A stretch of DNA of 64,000 nt from the NCBI RefSeq assembly GCF_019279795.1, contig NC_056732.1, positions 1,079,835,366 to 1,079,899,365 on the forward strand, read 5' to 3'. The translations under genes and the position numbers were made by a program. The notes beneath the pieces were generated by a model, which did no database searches, was not told the origin of the DNA, and saw only the letters and a list, made by a program, of their open reading frames with translations. This document shows, in pieces, positions 43,001 through 54,079 of the stretch; the first letter of the stretch is position 1; every line of letters starts with the position of its first letter. This DNA comes from Protopterus annectens. Taxonomy: Eukaryota; Chordata; Ceratodontiformes; Protopteridae.

Positions 43001-43430
43001 GGATGAATGGATAACTTGTCAATGGCCTAGTGACTGTGCCCTGCTGAACAGCTACGAACTGATCACACAGATAGACTTGTATCTATCTGCCCCCCCCCCA
43101 ACAAGAAAGGTTTCCAATCTACTCCCTGATCAGTACACTTTCAAGGAGCTGTGAAAGTATGTTAATTGATGTTTACCTCACATAATGTATTGTAACTTTG
43201 CCTAATTTCTTGCTAGGTGGTTAGAGCACACTCCCTGCCAAGACTCCCAGCAGCCATTTCCCTTCTCACTCTGCACCCCCAATATCCTCCCTTATCTAAA
43301 CCTTGTAAATGTATAGAATCACTAGTTTAACTCCCAGAAGCTAGTATCTGAACCATATAACCTACGAACTTACTGCATTAAGTAAAGTATTACATTTCAA
43401 CCCAAACAGGCTGCTAGCAAGTTGTTAGCC
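40041..43430. other. Unassigned A/T-rich sequence
   Basis: No gene or mobile-element protein recognised. Two related blocks of about 105 bp lie at 40103-40206 and 40415-40525. On the minus strand, TTTTGTTTTCTTTAG at about 42222-42236 looks like a splice acceptor, but every frame after it closes quickly. The rest is compatible with untranslated or intergenic host DNA. A C run is at 43091-43099. Confidence 0.5.
40103..40525 (+). repeat. Pair of related ~105-bp blocks
   Basis: 40103-40206 and 40415-40525 share AAAGTCTAAATG/AAGGTCTAAATG, CTGAAA, TTTCAAAGCCT and AGGTGAAACC...CCATCAGTCAAAAA in the same order and orientation. They have diverged by point changes and small indels. Confidence 0.7.
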
Positions 43431-44239
43431 CCTTAGATACTTTGTTGACCCAGTGCCCCTCCCCTGTGGCCCCTTACCTTGAGCTCTGCTCTCTGCTTCA
43501 CGGATTGTTTTCTGCTCTGCTGGGCTGGCCAAGTCTCCTTTGCTCCAACCCTCTCCGTTCGCCCTGCGGGCTCACTCCACTCCCCTACACTGCCCCCAAT
43601 TCTCACCCACTACTCCTACCTTTATTCCCACCTCTATTCTCCACCCCATTATCTCTCACCCAATCCCACACTTCTCCTCAACCAATCCCACTCCCATCCT
43701 CCACCAATTAACAGACCTCACCCCAACCTTATCCATTATACCCCCTACACTTTTCCACGCCCCTCACTCCTTCTCTCACACTTACCCCCTGACACCAAAC
43801 TACCTATTCCCACCTCCTCAATTTACCATGCTCTCTCCACTTTCTGTAACCCTTCCCTGTCACTCAATCTTCTTCTTACTTCTAATCACTCTGACCCATG
43901 CTACCTCTTATCCCACCTCTAAACTCCCCCTTCTTTCCTACCCCCCCCACCTCAACCAACTCCCTTCCTATCCCTACACCCTTCCCACTTTCACACCATA
44001 TCCTCCTCGCTTGTTCAACCAAATCCACTACACTACTACAAACGTAAGATCACATCCTCCTCATTGAAGCACAACACACCTAAAGCAATATTGCTTTCCC
44101 CACATAACTCCAGTAGCAAACCCAAGCTCCTGCTCACATCTTCCTTTGCCAACCTCTTCTTATCAGGAGACATACTCCAACCCCAGACCAAAGATTAGGA
44201 CCAACCACACTCCTCCAATCACTACCCATACCACCAAGC

Positions 44240-44736
44240 CTAAATATCTCAAACTACTTACCATTAACACCCAGAGTTTGAGAAATAAAATATCCTACTT
44301 CCAGGCTTGACTAAACCATACTCTACCAGATATAGTTGCAGTCTCTGAAACCTGGCTAAAGCACCACATACCTGACTCTGAAATCCTACCCCCTGGGTTC
44401 CAAGCTCTCGGACAAGACCGCCAAAATAAGAAAGTAGGAGTAGCAGCCTTTATTTACTCTAGTCTACTCTCCATCACTCCCTACCCAAACCCCATTCCTC
44501 AGTTCAAGAACGCTGAACTAGTCATAGGAATATTCAAAATGAATGACCATAAAAACATTTGTTATGGCCCTCTACAATTCCCCTGGAAACAACAGCAATA
44601 CACTAAGAAATACTTCTATGGACCACATACAATATTACACTTGAGGCATACATTTTAGGGGATGTGAACATTGACTGGAAAAAAAGTCAATTCCAAAACT
44701 CCCTCCATTTCTATCAATCTATTTAACTTCACACAA
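44240..44736 (+). pseudogene. LINE ORF2 endonuclease, first part
   Basis: Reads NTQSLRNKI, PDIVAVSETWLKHHIPDSEI, PPGFQA and KKVGVAAFIYSS, an apurinic-endonuclease domain of the CR1/L2 type. Upstream GDI followed by a disrupted NPGP-like stretch corresponds to the 2A-like motif of the other LINE. Stops and frameshifts are present. It ends at the G insertion. Confidence 0.75.
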
Positions 44737-44944
44737 AGTACAGTTGTGTACCTACCATAAATGTAGATGTTTGAGTGTATTCACTGTTGCAGTCATTACA
44801 CTTGGGTTATCCTGCTGGCAGGCTACCCGCAGTCGGCCCGAGTTTCAAAGTCTAGGCCCGGCGTCGGTTACTGTCGCTTCTTCCCTGACATCAATGCACC
44901 AGGGGTATAAAAGATGCAACCAACGCCATTTTCTTTTTCTTGCC
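44737..44944 (+). repeat. Left terminus and inverted repeat, element G
   Basis: The outer end is followed by the repeat shared inversely with 50242-50409. TATAAA at 44906-44911 on the plus strand. Confidence 0.87.
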
Positions 44945-45120
44945 CCAGATGTCGGGTGCACCCAAATAGGAAAGGCTGGAAAAAATTATGTCAAAAAACA
45001 TGCATGTACCAAAACAACATTTCTTTCATCTACAAGCAAATACATCACATAGGTTGTAGAGAGTTGAGAAGTACAGAAAGGACCCAGCAATGAGAAAGGG
45101 GGATGGTGGGTGGGTAACCT

Positions 45121-45218
45121 GGACTGCAACAGTGAATACACTAACATCTACATTTATGGTAGGTACACAACTGTACTATGTTCATCGTGTTTCACTGTTA
45201 TAGTCATTACACTTGGGT
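45121..45218 (+). repeat. Internal complementary region, element G
   Basis: Reverse complements of G's two ends joined at CTGTACT^ATGTTC, including the G-specific TTCATCGTG. Confidence 0.87.
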
Positions 45219-45229
45219 AGAATCCCAAA

Positions 45230-46290
45230 GCTGAGGTTGGGTGGCTGGGTAGGAGAGGCTACCAGGCCCCACAGAACTGCAGTGGCAAAGCCTGCTCTGG
45301 ATTTAGAGTAGAGAGGTAAGTGGTAGTGCTTAGTGAAAGTGTGCACTGAACTCCAGGTTGCAGCTTCTAAAATGTCTTTGGTTGGTACTCCTCTGAGAAT
45401 GGCTGCTGCTCTGGTACGTAGCCTTATGCCCTTAGGCACTGATTTGCCATGTCGTGCATAGCAGAAGCGAATGCAGTGTCCTATCCATTTTGAAACTGTC
45501 TGCTTTGAGATGGGCTTTCCTTGTGATCCTGCAGCATAAGCGACACACAGTTGCTCAGTTTTTCTGAAAGCTTTTGCTTTGTCCAAGTAGAATCATAGCA
45601 GTCTGTGTATATCCAAAGTGTGCAGAAGTCTCTCCCCTTTATTCTGGGGATTTGGATAGAAAGTTGGCAAATGAATGGTTTGGTTAAGAGCCACACTGGA
45701 AACCACCTTTGGCATAAATGTTGGGTTTGTCCTTAGAGAGACCCTGTCCTGATGAAAAATGATGAAAGGTTCCACTGCCATTAATGCCTGTAACTCTGAG
45801 ACTCTTCTTGCTGAAGTTATTGCTAGGAGCAGAGCAGTTTTCCATGATAAGAATTTTATATCAGCTGTGTTGGCTGGCTCAAAAGGAGACAGTGTGAGCT
45901 TTTCTAATACAAAATTGAGGTCCTAAGTAGGTATTGGTGCTCTCCTTGGGGGTCTTATGTTTCTTACCCCTCTGAGGTACTGCCTTAGCAGTGGATGTGA
46001 AAAAATAGGAGGTTCCGTACTGTAATGAGCTGAAATGGCAGAGGCATGGAGTTTAATAGATGAAAAAGATAGGCCTTTGTCCAGCATCTCAGTTACGTAT
46101 TGTAAAATCTGAGGAATATTTGGAACAAGTGGTTCGAGTCCTTGTGCCTGGTTCCAAGCACAGAATCTCTTCCATTTTTCTGCATAAAATTTCCTAGTGC
46201 TGGGCCTCCTGGCTTCTAAAATTACATCCATAACAGCTTTAGAGAGAGAAGTGGTCTGAGTGGCTATATTATCTGCCATGCAGCCAGATT
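45230..46290 (-). pseudogene. Element G tyrosine recombinase, catalytic His lost
   Basis: The core-binding domain (EARRPSTRKFYAEKWKRF, SSIKLHASAISAHY) is in frame with the MT-like domain upstream (open 45923-46807). SARRVSEL is near 45800. The C-terminal half (45586-45182) has SKQTVSKWIGH and VHTFTKHYHLPL. The HSTRAAATSAAF stretch of other copies is shortened to LRTRAAA, so the catalytic His is missing. Frame breaks lie near 45925 and 45590. Confidence 0.83.
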
Positions 46291-46299
46291 TAAGGTTCT

Positions 46300-48299
46300 G
46301 AGTTGAGGAATTTGAGGTAAAGGCCAGGCTGGGCCTCAAGACAAGCTCTTTAGGATTGGGTACCAGTGCTGGTGTGGCCAGTCTGGGGCAATCAGGATCA
46401 TTTTTGGCTTCTCGTCTGACTTTTAGGAGTACTTTGGGAAGAAGAGGCAGTGGAGGGAAGGCATAAACTGTCAGGGTTTTCCAGCTGAATGAAAGAGTAT
46501 CCACTTTCCATGCTTGTGAGTGATAAGTTCTTGTGCAGAATTTCTGTAGTTGGCAGTTGTGAGGGGAAGCAAAAAGATCTATGTCCGGGCGTCCCCATTT
46601 CTTTGTCATCATGCTGAAGACCTGTGGACTTAGTTTCCATTCGTGTGGATCCATGAGATTTCTGCTTAGTCTGCCAGTGTATTTTTCTTTCCTGGCAGGA
46701 ATTGTGCCTGCAGATGTACTTGATAGGTCAGTGCTGTGCTCCACAGAGTCATGGCTTGCCTGCAGAGGGGGTAGGAATGTGTGCCCCCTTGCTTGTTTAT
46801 GTACCACATAACTGTGGTGATATCAGTCTTTAGCAATAGTTGTCCTGGATGTAGTAGATCCTTGAAGGCTGTCAGGGCATTCTGTACAGCTAGCATCTCT
46901 TTTTGATTGATGTGAAGATGCATTTGTTCCTTGGGCCACGTGCCCTGAATACATTTTCCTGCCATGTGTGCCCCCAGGCATAATCCGATGCATCCGTTAT
47001 TGTCTGCCTGGCTGTGGGTAAGGTGAAGGGCTGTCCCTTGTTGTGGTGACAGGCCCTGGACCACCATCGAAACTCCTGTTGTAGACAGGTAATTATAGTT
47101 ACTATTGTTTCCAGGCTGTGGCAATGTTGAGTCCAAACACTTTTTAGATACCATTGTAGTTTCCTCATATGCAGTCTTGCATATGGAATTAGTAGAATGC
47201 AGGAACCCATGAAGCTCAGGGCCTGCAGAATTTTTCTTGCAGGGAGCAGGGTCTTTGTTGCCATCATTTGAAAGTAATGAGTCAGTTGCCTTTGTTTGTC
47301 TGGCATGAGATAAGTCATCTGGGTAGTTGTATTTAAGCTTGCATCCAGGAATATTATCTCTTGAGAGGGCACTAGTTTTGATTTATTTTTGTTTACTGTG
47401 TACCCTAGGCAAATTATTTATTTATTTTTATTTAACATTTGTTGACCGGGAAAGTCCGACTAGGTTCCACAGATCCTGTTTTCAGCGGAGGCCCAGGGAG
47501 AAATGCTCCAGATGCATGTCTTTAGAATGTGGGAGGAAACCGGAGTACCCGGAGGAAACCCACGTGAACGCAGGGAGAACATGAACCACTGCGCCGCCGT
47601 GTGCCTTCTGCCTAAAAAGATTAAAAATAATCTTTTTACAAACGCCAGATGCTTTAGTAGAATGTCCTTGCTCTCTGCTTGAATAAGGCAGTCGTCCAAG
47701 TAGGGATATATCCGAATTCTTCTTTGTCTGCAAAATGCAATTACGGGTGCCAGGCATTTTGTGAAGACCCTGGGCGCAGTAGATAAGCCAAAGGGCAGTG
47801 CAGAGAATTGGTAATGCATTGAGCCAGCTATGAATCAGAAGTATCTTCTGCAAGATTGTCTGATTGGGACATGCAGGTATGCCTCCTTGAGGTCCAAAGT
47901 AACTAGCCAAGCCTTCTTGCCCAGCATGGGTAGAAGTTGCTGCAGTGTTAACATTTTGAATTTTGGAACATCCAGGAAAGTATTTAGGATTGACAAGTCC
48001 AGTATTGGTCTCCAGGCTTTGTCCTTTCTGGGAACCAGGAAGGGTCTAGAGTAAAATCCTTGTCCCTGTTCTTGCTGTGGTGCTCTTTGAATAGCTCCCA
48101 TGTCCATGAGAGCAGCAATTTCCATTTGTGCCTCTGCCCATTGGTTTTGTGGCAGGTCCGCCATATCTTTTGATTTTGGAAAGGTGTGAAAGTGGAACCT
48201 GTAACCTTGTGAAACTATATTCAGAACCCATTTGTTCTGGGTGATTATGTGCCAATTTTGTGCGAAAAGTGCTAGCTTTCCCCCTGGGGGTGCTGCCAA
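46300..48299 (-). pseudogene. Element G RT-RNase H-MT, interrupted by a SINE
   Basis: RT N-terminal part 48299-47835 (ITQNKWVLNIVSQGYRF, FYSRPFLVPRK, RPILDLS, LDLKEAYLHVPI). Then LPFGLSTAPRVF and IYPYLDDCLIQ (47680-47715), the SINE, then RNase H (IKTDITTVMWYINKQGG-type near 46800) and MT-like (IDLFASPHN, AFPPLPLLPKVLLKV). Several frameshifts occur besides the insertion. Confidence 0.83.
47411..47632 (-). mobile_element. SINE-like insertion in element G
   Basis: On the minus strand it opens with GGCGGCGCAGTGGTT, resembling the box A head of a tRNA-derived SINE. The body contains GGGTTTCCTCCGGGTACTCC. Its end, CATTTCTCCC...CTGAAAACAGG..., runs to a TAAATAAA tail and matches the 3' ends of both LINEs in this window. 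Absent from B and D at this site. The 5' limit is approximate. Confidence 0.65.
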
Positions 48300-48339
48300 A
48301 AGTGCTTGGCCTTTTTAGAGGAAAGTCATTGGGACCGTT

Positions 48340-50104
48340 TCCTATAAGGTTATGATTTGTCTTCTCCTTTGGGGGGCAGAAGCACCCCATTGTTTAGGTC
48401 TGTAGGAGCCTTGGGGCTGAGATCTGCCTCTTGGGAGTCTATCTGCCTCTTTGTGGCCTGTCTGACACCTGAAAGGACCAATTTTTTGAAGGCCAGTTTC
48501 TACTAAACCTAGGTGGTTGAACCTGTAAGAAATCCTTTACTGTCTGCATAGATTTTGCTTTATCCTCCATTTTCTTTAACACCGCTTCTGCCTTAACACC
48601 AAACAAAGTATCATGCTGTAATGGAGAATCCAATAATTTTACTTTAACATGTTCAGGTAAACTTTGTTCGCATGCCTTTGAATGACAGAGCCTGTAACTG
48701 CGGCTCTGCAAGAAGCCTCTAATGAATCAAAACCACATTGCAGAGTATGCTTTCCCACTTGTTCAGCTGCATGCAATAATTCCTGCATTTCCTTATTGTC
48801 AGGATTCTCTGAATTTGTAAGCATTTTCTGTTTTAACAAAGACATGAGATACTGTTGATATTTAAGCATGTGAAACTGGCAGTTTAAAGCCCGTACAGCT
48901 AAAGTAGTAGAGGTGTAAACTTTTTTCCCCCCATCTATCCAGAGCTCTAGAATCCCTATCAGATGGAACAGGGTTGTTAGCAGTGGAAGCCTTAACCCCT
49001 TTGGGACCCTGAGAAATTGTTTCAGGGTCAGCAGCAGGGTTTTTATAAAGAAATTTATGAGAGTCAGGGACCCTGTAATACCGGTCTGGCTTGACTGGTG
49101 CAGGGGGTAAAGAATCAGGAGACAGACTGGATTCAAAGAAAACATCATCAACTATATCAAGCACGGGGGGGATAGCCAGGGGCCTGTGTTGAGGCAGTAA
49201 AAGAAAATCTGAGCCTTTTCTTGGATTCTGAATAATCCTGGCTCTCCCAGTAGAAATGTTCCCCGAGGGTGTGCAGAGTTTCCCCAAAAGAGTAATCCTC
49301 AGGTGGAGAGGCTGAAGGTATAGATTCTTCAGCATCAGAGTCCTCCTAGGTAGGAAGAGAATAGCCCTGATCTGAAGAGGAATCAGAGGAAATAGAAACC
49401 TGGTCACTGGAATCATAGTCAGTGTCTTGCCTAGGCCTTTTATCAGGAGGGGGATGGGAACCCCTGATCAAAGTAATCAAGTCTTCGGCCATTTTAAGCA
49501 TCTGTTTCTTTGGCATAGTTGACTGTCCAGGAGAATGCTGTACTTGTTTCTTTGTCTTTAATGGTGTCTTGGACTGTACTTTGGCTGCTGCAGAGGATTT
49601 AACAGTAAGCTGTGAAGGTCTGAAAATACCCTCAGAAGCCGATGCCTGATCAGCGGCTCCGGACCCATCTGAGGGAATATTTTCCATAGGCCCAATACCT
49701 TGAGTATCCAGAGGCCTAGTTGTCTCTATGTGGGAGTCGGATACGGCCTGTGGCTCTGAGGTAGCGGGTGTCAGGGGCTGCGAAAGCGCCTCACTGAGAA
49801 CCTGTGACTGGCCTGGAAGAGGCTTTGTCATCGGTTTTGGGCCTCGGATGCCTGTCCTTTTCCTTGTCTTTGCGTTTTTTTATGAATTCCGGTCGTCGGT
49901 TGTTCCGACGGGATTATACCTTCGGCCAAAGTAATGTAATGCAAAATTAAACCGACGTTTAATAGTGCGTTTGTTGAATCTAGCACAAAACCGACAACTA
50001 GTAACATTGTGGTCAGGGCCTAGGCAAGGAATACAGTAAGAGTGAAAGTCCTTATGAGGTATTCGCTTCCCACAAGAAATACAATTGTTAACTTTTACTG
50101 ACAT
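48340..50104 (-). pseudogene. Element G gag-like ORF1
   Basis: ATG at 50102-50104 (MSVKVNNCISCGKR), then HSYCIPCLGPDHNVTSC and CARFNKRTIKRRF, open to 49880. A frameshift leads to 49831-49346 (Ser/Thr-rich, LKMAEDLITLIRGS, DKRPR). Further breaks precede RYYRVPDSHKFLY, RALNCQFHMLKYQQ and DFLQVQPPRFSRNW. A deletion near 48670 removes most of the RRHAWLKEQ motif. The 3' end is approximate. Confidence 0.8.
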
Positions 50105-50127
50105 CGGTCTGGAGCAAGAAACAGTTT

Positions 50128-50146
50128 CCCCAACGGGGTACTTAGC
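50128..50146 (-). other. Conserved leader hairpin, element G
   Basis: CCCCAACGGGGTACTTAGC upstream of the gag start. Confidence 0.6.
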
Positions 50147-50241
50147 TTTATTGAAGACTTCAGTTCTGAAACTCTATTTCGAAAATCTCAGGAGTCGGCC
50201 GACCGGCACTTGCGAACTGCTTCTGCTTTGGGCACCGCGCA

Positions 50242-50423
50242 GCAAGAAAGACTGAAGAAAATGGTGTCGGTTGCATCTTTTATACCCCTGACGCACTGAC
50301 GTCAGGGAAGAAGTGACAGCAACCGATGCCGGACCTAGATTTTGGAACTCGGGCTGACTGCAGGTAGCCTGCCAGCAGGATAACCCAAGTGTAATGACTG
50401 CAACAGTGAAACACGATGAACAT
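50242..50423 (-). repeat. Right terminal repeat, element G
   Basis: Inverted match of 44781-44944, ending ACGATGAACAT. Confidence 0.87.
50279..50284 (-). promoter_or_regulatory. TATA box, element G sense promoter
   Basis: GGGTATAAAAG on the minus strand in the right repeat. Confidence 0.4.
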
Positions 50424-52740
50424 CTTATATGTGACATCACCAGACCCAATAAAAAGAACCCCCCAGGGACCACTCTTGACTGGATGCTTGCCTCCCACCC
50501 AAATAAAATCTCACACTCAGGCACCTTACCAAACTCCATGAGTGACCATTTGCCAGCCTTCATCCATAGAGAAACCCCCTCCACTTCTCACCTTCACCAA
50601 CACATCCATACTCAAAACCTCACTAATTTTAACCCCACAACTTTTTCCTATTCCCGCAAACTCAAACTGGGACAGCCTAAAAACTCTTCCTCTAGATAAT
50701 GCTGTAGATGTCTAACTCTACCTTCTTAAATACCCTGAAATCCCAAGCCCCACCTAGTACAAAACGTATAAAACCCAACTCTGCCCCATGGCTAACTAAA
50801 GAAACTAAAACTCTTATGCAACAAAGAGACAAGGCCTGGAAACTATCACCACAATAAAGACCCTGACTCCCTTCTGAAATGCAAGCAATTCCACAACCTA
50901 GCCAAAAAAGACAAAAAATCCTACTATACCAAACTCCAGGCTAACCATTCCAAAAACCCAAACAATTTTGGAACTCATCAGCTCTCTTCTAAACCCAGGT
51001 ACCAAGCAAAATCCTTGCTCAGACACCACCAAAACAGATCTAGAAATAGCTACTCTATTCAACTCCTTCTTTCCGAACTCTATAGCAGAACTCACCAAGA
51101 CCTTCCCAAATAACAACGCCTCCACCACCCTCAAAGCCTCCTCCCTAACCTCTACCAAACCTCCCATCCCCAGCAATCCTCCTTCATTTCAACTCAAATC
51201 CATATCCACTAATTACATAAAAAAACTTCTCTGCAAACTCAAGCCATGTTCCAATGCCCCTGACTATATCCCCGCACTATTCCTAAAACTTGCAGCTGAT
51301 GGTATCGCAGTCCCTATCAGCATTCTCATTAATAGATCCATTCAGGAATCCTACGTACCCAAATTATGGCGCTCTGCCTTTATCATACCCCTCCACAAAG
51401 GAGGCAAAAATAACTTCTCAAACTTCCGACCTATAGCCATTCTCTCCTCTATCTCAAAAATTCTTGAAAAATGCATCCACCTCCAGCTCATGCCTTTCTT
51501 TACCAATAATCAACTGTTCACCCCTACTTAGCACAGTTTCCGCCCTGCCACAATACTATAACTGCTCTTCTCTCTTACCTAGACATAATAAACCATGCCC
51601 AAGACTGAAGAAATTGTATCTACAGTCCTTCTCGATCTCTCCAAAGCATCTGACACAGTCTCCCACTCCCACCTCCTTAAACACCTCTCTATCTTTAATC
51701 TATCTCAAAACACCCTAACCTGGTTCAGTAGTTATCTCACTGACAGATCTCAGGCTGTCAAGTGGCAAACTGGCACCTCAACCTTCCTTCCCACCCCAAC
51801 CGGGGTTCCCCAAGGATCCATACTTGGTCCAATGCTCTTTAATATATTCATTAATGGATTTCCATGCCGCCATCCCAAACACTAAGATAGTACAATATGC
51901 TGATGACTCAACCCTAGTCTGCTCCGCTTCTAACCTACCAGAGCTCCAAACACCAACTCAAATCGCCTTCTCAACTACAGAGAATTGGATGCTTCAAAAT
52001 CACCTCTCCCTAAATGCCAACAAATCTAATATATTACTTTTCACTCCCTCTAAATCCCTCACTATCAACAAAAACTCTTTCAAAATAATTAGCCATACCA
52101 ATTCATCCACAGAAAATTTCATCTGCTAAACTTCTTGGGGTTACTACTGATGAACACCTAAGATTCGATACTCATTCAGCTAAATATCAAGAAAACACAT
52201 CAAAAACGTGGTATGTTGTAGAGAAACTCCCACTTTCTCTCACCATCTACAAGACAAAAACTCACCACTACCTACTTACTACCATCACTATTGTATGGTG
52301 CTCCTCTTCTAACTAACCTATCTTCCTCTATCACTTCCAAACTAGAAATCTGTTACAACAAAATCTCTAAATTCGCCACTAAATCAAAATACACCTCCCA
52401 CCACTCTCTCTCCACAGTCAGTGGGTAGAACTTCCCAACTTCCTCATCTACCTCCAACTCACTTTAGCCCACAAACTAATTTTTAAACCCACCAGTTGCC
52501 CAGCTCCAACTAACTTCTTACCAACATTCACCCCTAAGATCTAAGATCTGCCCAGCAAAATCTACTTTCTGTATACAAACCAAACCGTCCCGCCGGTCAA
52601 CTTCTCCAATCTTTTTCCCTAGCAAAAAAATGGAATTCTCTCCCTCCCACTGTAAGAACCTCAGAATACCTTGAACACTTCAAAACTCAGCTCCATTCCC
52701 ACTTCACCCAAAATTGGAACTGCAGTTGCACTCAACCCAC
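50424..52740 (+). pseudogene. LINE ORF2: endonuclease end and reverse transcriptase
   Basis: Endonuclease end: DITRPNKKNPPGTTLDW and MSDHLPAF. RT motifs: IIPLHKGGKN, NFRPIAILSSISKILEKCIH, LLDLSKASDTVSH, GVPQGSILGPMLFNIFING and QYADDSTLVCS, with YADD at about 51894-51905. Frames change near 50700, 51530, 51600, 51880 and 52130. The 3' part (NSLPPTVRT-like near 52640) is out of frame. Not functional. Confidence 0.82.
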
Positions 52741-53359
52741 CTAGCCCACTAAGCCCCTCCTACCACAAGTTAATCTACCCCATACTGACTACCTAAAACA
52801 GTAGCCTCACTTTGAATATAACATTACTTAGCATTGTTCATCTTAAATGTATATATTATAAATAGCTTTCCAACTGTCCTCCTTCCCCTTTCTGGGGAAG
52901 AATCTCTCTATTGACAATTCTTAAACTTTGATGCTATTAACTAAATCATCCTCACTTCTCATCCAGAATTAGAATGTATACACTTCTTATCCTGAATGGT
53001 GATGTATACACCCCACCTTCTCTAGTTCTTTTCTGTTTGTCTCATCTCGATACTTTTTAAATAATGTACTTTCCACCTACAATCACCCCCTCTATGCAAA
53101 TTTGTGTTTACAAAAGTCATTCTATAACTACATTCTAATGAACAAATTTTACAACGTTACTCTCATCTACCTCCTCAATGCAACTAATCATGTCTCAACT
53201 TGTCCCAATCCTAATACAATTGTATGTATGACTATAACGTACAAGTGTATGTATGCAATACATGTTGCAATTTTCTGATTGTACCCAATATGTTTTACTA
53301 TGTAATACAACTTTTTTGCTTAGTCTGTGTATTTTAGATGTGTAATAATACTTTATTGC

Positions 53360-53480
53360 TTATTGTTACTGAGTTTGTGGAGCTTTTCTCCCCGGCCTCC
53401 ACTGAAAACAGGCTCCCTGAGCCCGGTGAACCTCCCCAGGCATCAAATTGGAAATAAATAAATAAATAAATTCTAATAAT
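53360..53480 (+). repeat. LINE 3' end with (AAAT)n tail
   Basis: GAGCTTTTCTCCCC...CTGAAAACAGG...GAGCCC followed by AAATAAATAAATAAAT. The same 3' block is found in the LINE at 6319-6410 and the SINE at 47411-47510. Confidence 0.75.
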
Positions 53481-53504
53481 CAATAGTCTTGTGTACCCTA
53501 GTAA

Positions 53505-53721
53505 AGTACAGTTTTGTACCTACCATAAATGTAGATGTCCGAGAGGTATGCATCTGCAGTCCTAACATATGGGTTGTCCTGCCTCCGGCAGCCCTTCGGT
53601 CGGCCGGATTCCAAAGTCTGGGTCTGGCCTCGGCTGATGTCACACTTCACCCGACGTCATAGCTGCTGTGAATTGGGTATAAAGGCATCAGCAGATGCCA
53701 TTTTCCTCAGTGTTTCTTGCC
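53505..53721 (+). repeat. Left terminus and inverted repeat, element H
   Basis: Private end variant CCGAGAGGTATGC, mirrored in the ICR. TATAAA at 53678-53683 on the plus strand. Confidence 0.9.
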
Positions 53722-53783
53722 CCAGATGCCGGGTGCCCTCTAGGAAGGCTAAATTTGGATAAATGCAAATGATTCCAAACAGT

Positions 53784-53855
53784 AGAGAGCAAACAATATA
53801 AGCATGTATATACAAAGTAGAGAGCAAACAATATAAGCATGTATATACAAACAAA
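53784..53855. repeat. ~35-bp tandem duplication, element H
   Basis: GAGAGCAAACAATATAAGC followed by ATGTATATACAAA occurs twice head to tail in the 3' non-coding part. C and F have one related copy. Confidence 0.85.
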
Positions 53856-53940
53856 TACACCATAATAGATTCCCCCAGCTAGCTACAAGATGGGCAAATA
53901 CCCTAGGAGTACCACAGAGGGGAAGGAGGGTGGGTAATCC

Positions 53941-54038
53941 TGACTGCAGATGCATACCTCTCGGACATCTACATTTATGGTAGGTACAAAACTGTACTAT
54001 GTCCTTCAAGGATGCATCTGCAGTCCTAACATATGGGT
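53941..54038 (+). repeat. Internal complementary region, element H
   Basis: Reverse complements of both H ends, including the H-specific CCTAACATATGGG. Confidence 0.9.
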
Positions 54039-54079
54039 AGAATACCATAGCCAAACTGGGGGAGGAGGCAGTAAGATGA

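Larger units (their letters stand above)
44737..50423 (-). mobile_element. DIRS-like element G, 5.7 kb
   Basis: Complete ends AGTACAG to GAACAT flanked by AA and C, inserted in the LINE endonuclease gene. Same subfamily as B and D. Left repeat 44781-44944, ICR 45121-45218, right repeat 50242-50409. It carries a SINE at about 47411-47632 in RT. All genes are broken. Confidence 0.94.
43440..53480 (+). mobile_element. L2/CR1-like LINE, split by element G
   Basis: Plus-strand LINE. It has a C-rich leader, an endonuclease domain (44240-44736 and 50424-50700), an RT domain (50960-52130), a degraded C-terminal part to about 52740, and a 3' tail ending in (AAAT)n at 53454-53471. Element G interrupts the endonuclease. 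Related to the LINE at 6319-9893 by protein and by its 3' end, but more decayed. The 5' limit is approximate. Confidence 0.82.

Noticed and set aside
43540-44067. Pro/Ser/Thr-rich plus-strand open frame of 175 codons as LINE ORF1
   Set aside because: It follows from a C-rich strand with few stops. Overlapping frames look equally open, and no domain is visible.
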